Position numbers and translations under genes: made by a program. Below, in pieces: positions 18,998-19,442 of a stretch of 19,442 bases of DNA. Origin of the DNA: an uncultured Erysipelotrichaceae bacterium. Lineage in GTDB: Bacteria; Bacillota_I; Bacilli_A; RF39; UBA660. How positions within the stretch are numbered: position 1 is the first letter of the stretch; each line of letters opens with the position of its first letter. Where the stretch lies: assembly GCA_902783435.1 (NCBI GenBank), contig CACZQV010000005.1:1-19442 (forward strand), written 5' to 3'. The notes under the pieces were generated by a model that had not been told where the DNA came from, did no database searches, and saw only the letters and a program-made list of their open reading frames with translations.

Positions 18998-19026
18998 TTG
19001 ACTTTTGTAATTTGCTTTGTTATATT
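18998..19026 (+). promoter_or_regulatory. rRNA promoter P1
   Basis: TTGACT (18998-19003), 17-base spacer, TATATT (19021-19026), preceded by A- and T-tracts (UP-like). The downstream sequence is GGGGCAG. Confidence 0.85.
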
Positions 19027-19170
19027 AATGGGGCAGCTTGAGAAAAAAAGCGTGTAAAATTAATAAAAATTTATTAGTAATACACAAACAGAAAAATGAA
19101 TATATATTATATAGATATATAAGAATTTTTCCTAAAAAAAGCTGTGTAAAATAATGTACAAATCATATGT

Positions 19171-19231
19171 AAAAAAAAATTAAAAAAATTTTAAAAAAAG
19201 TGTTGACTTTACTAAAATGATTTGATATATT
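19171..19231 (+). promoter_or_regulatory. rRNA promoter P2 with duplicated upstream A-tract
   Basis: TTGACT (19203-19208), 17-base spacer, TATATT (19226-19231). The A9/A7/T4 tract at 19171-19192 is almost the same as that before P1, 204 bases earlier, indicating a duplicated promoter unit. Confidence 0.87.
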
Positions 19232-19237
19232 ATTGAT

Positions 19238-19280
19238 GCAGCTCACGAAAGAAGCTTAAAACATTAAGCAAGTGAGATGC
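19238..19280 (+). ncRNA. rRNA leader stem-loop after P2
   Basis: Nested inverted repeats: GCA/TGC, CTCAC/GTGAG (19242-19246/19272-19276), and inside GCTTAA/TTAAGC with loop AACA (19254-19259/19264-19269). Likely a leader structure of the pre-rRNA. Confidence 0.65.
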
Positions 19281-19283
19281 GAA

Positions 19284-19298
19284 TGATCTTTGAAAACT
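19284..19298 (+). promoter_or_regulatory. boxA-like rRNA antitermination element
   Basis: TGATCTTTGAAAACT matches the boxA-type sequence common in Firmicute rRNA leaders, about 65 bases before 16S. Known role: Nus-factor loading. Confidence 0.7.
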
Positions 19299-19365
19299 AA
19301 GCAAAACGTCAATTTTGAGTAGCTAGGAAAAATTGAATACAAACTTTGATGAAAAGTTATTTTTT

Positions 19366-19442
<77 letters not shown>

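Noticed and set aside
18835..19200. Replication origin (A/T-rich, TGTGTAAAA sequences)
   Set aside because: No TTATNCACA DnaA boxes and no dnaA/dnaN nearby; the two promoters and 16S start explain the region as an rRNA leader.

Overview
The window is a very AT-rich, densely packed bacterial chromosome segment. Signs of a low-GC Firmicute are a SAM-I (S-box) riboswitch, Gram-positive style Shine-Dalgarno sites, sigma-A promoters, many A/U-rich intrinsic terminators and a Bacilli-type 16S rRNA start. My inference is an uncultured gut-type Bacilli/RF39-like or Mollicutes-related lineage; 77 bases of 16S are too few to place it further. The code looks standard: TGA is used only as a stop, Trp is TGG, and the only tRNA present is tRNA-Trp with anticodon CCA.

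Layout: (1) 1-3092: the 3' part of a kinase-fold protein, a membrane protein, then a complete SAM riboswitch with terminator and antiterminator controlling a small ORF (apparently split by a frameshift at an A9 run) and a short MetK, followed by a YhhQ/VUT-type queuosine-precursor transporter. (2) 3139-8780: an M23 endolysin-like peptidase, a DUF3883 protein, a zinc-ribbon/DUF4190 protein, a YgjV-like membrane domain fused to a GNAT-like domain, a short family I pyrophosphatase and a coiled, C-terminally anchored protein. (3) 8807-11390: a small membrane protein, a Nudix hydrolase, a fusion of a deoxyribosyltransferase-like domain with a Maf-like domain, and a membrane-anchored XRE regulator. 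(4) 11409-16238: a block on the minus strand with a small membrane protein, a PPC/DUF296 protein, a large DEDDh exonuclease + PD-(D/E)XK + double zinc-ribbon protein, a HEPN-like protein, tRNA-Trp and an exported amidase-like protein. (5) 16371-18812: gpsA, an HdeD/DUF308 membrane protein with a 55-aa companion, and a DUF402 nucleotide phosphatase. (6) 18835-19442: an rRNA leader with two tandem promoters, a 14-bp palindrome, leader hairpins, a boxA-like element and the start of 16S rRNA.

The best candidate for an undescribed system is the minus-strand pair at 12230-15018. A HEPN-like protein (Rx4H motif) precedes a 554-aa protein that joins a complete DEDDh exonuclease, a PD-(D/E)XK nuclease-like domain and two zinc ribbons. 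The pair sits next to tRNA-Trp and is flanked by a 10-bp direct repeat, one copy of which covers the tRNA CCA end, so it resembles a small defence-like cargo inserted at a tRNA. Nucleotide house-cleaning is another theme (pyrophosphatase, Nudix, NDT-Maf fusion, DUF402). Gene starts are often preceded by an extended -10 promoter (TATGNTATAAT) only 15-30 bases before the ATG, and terminators frequently begin inside the preceding coding region.
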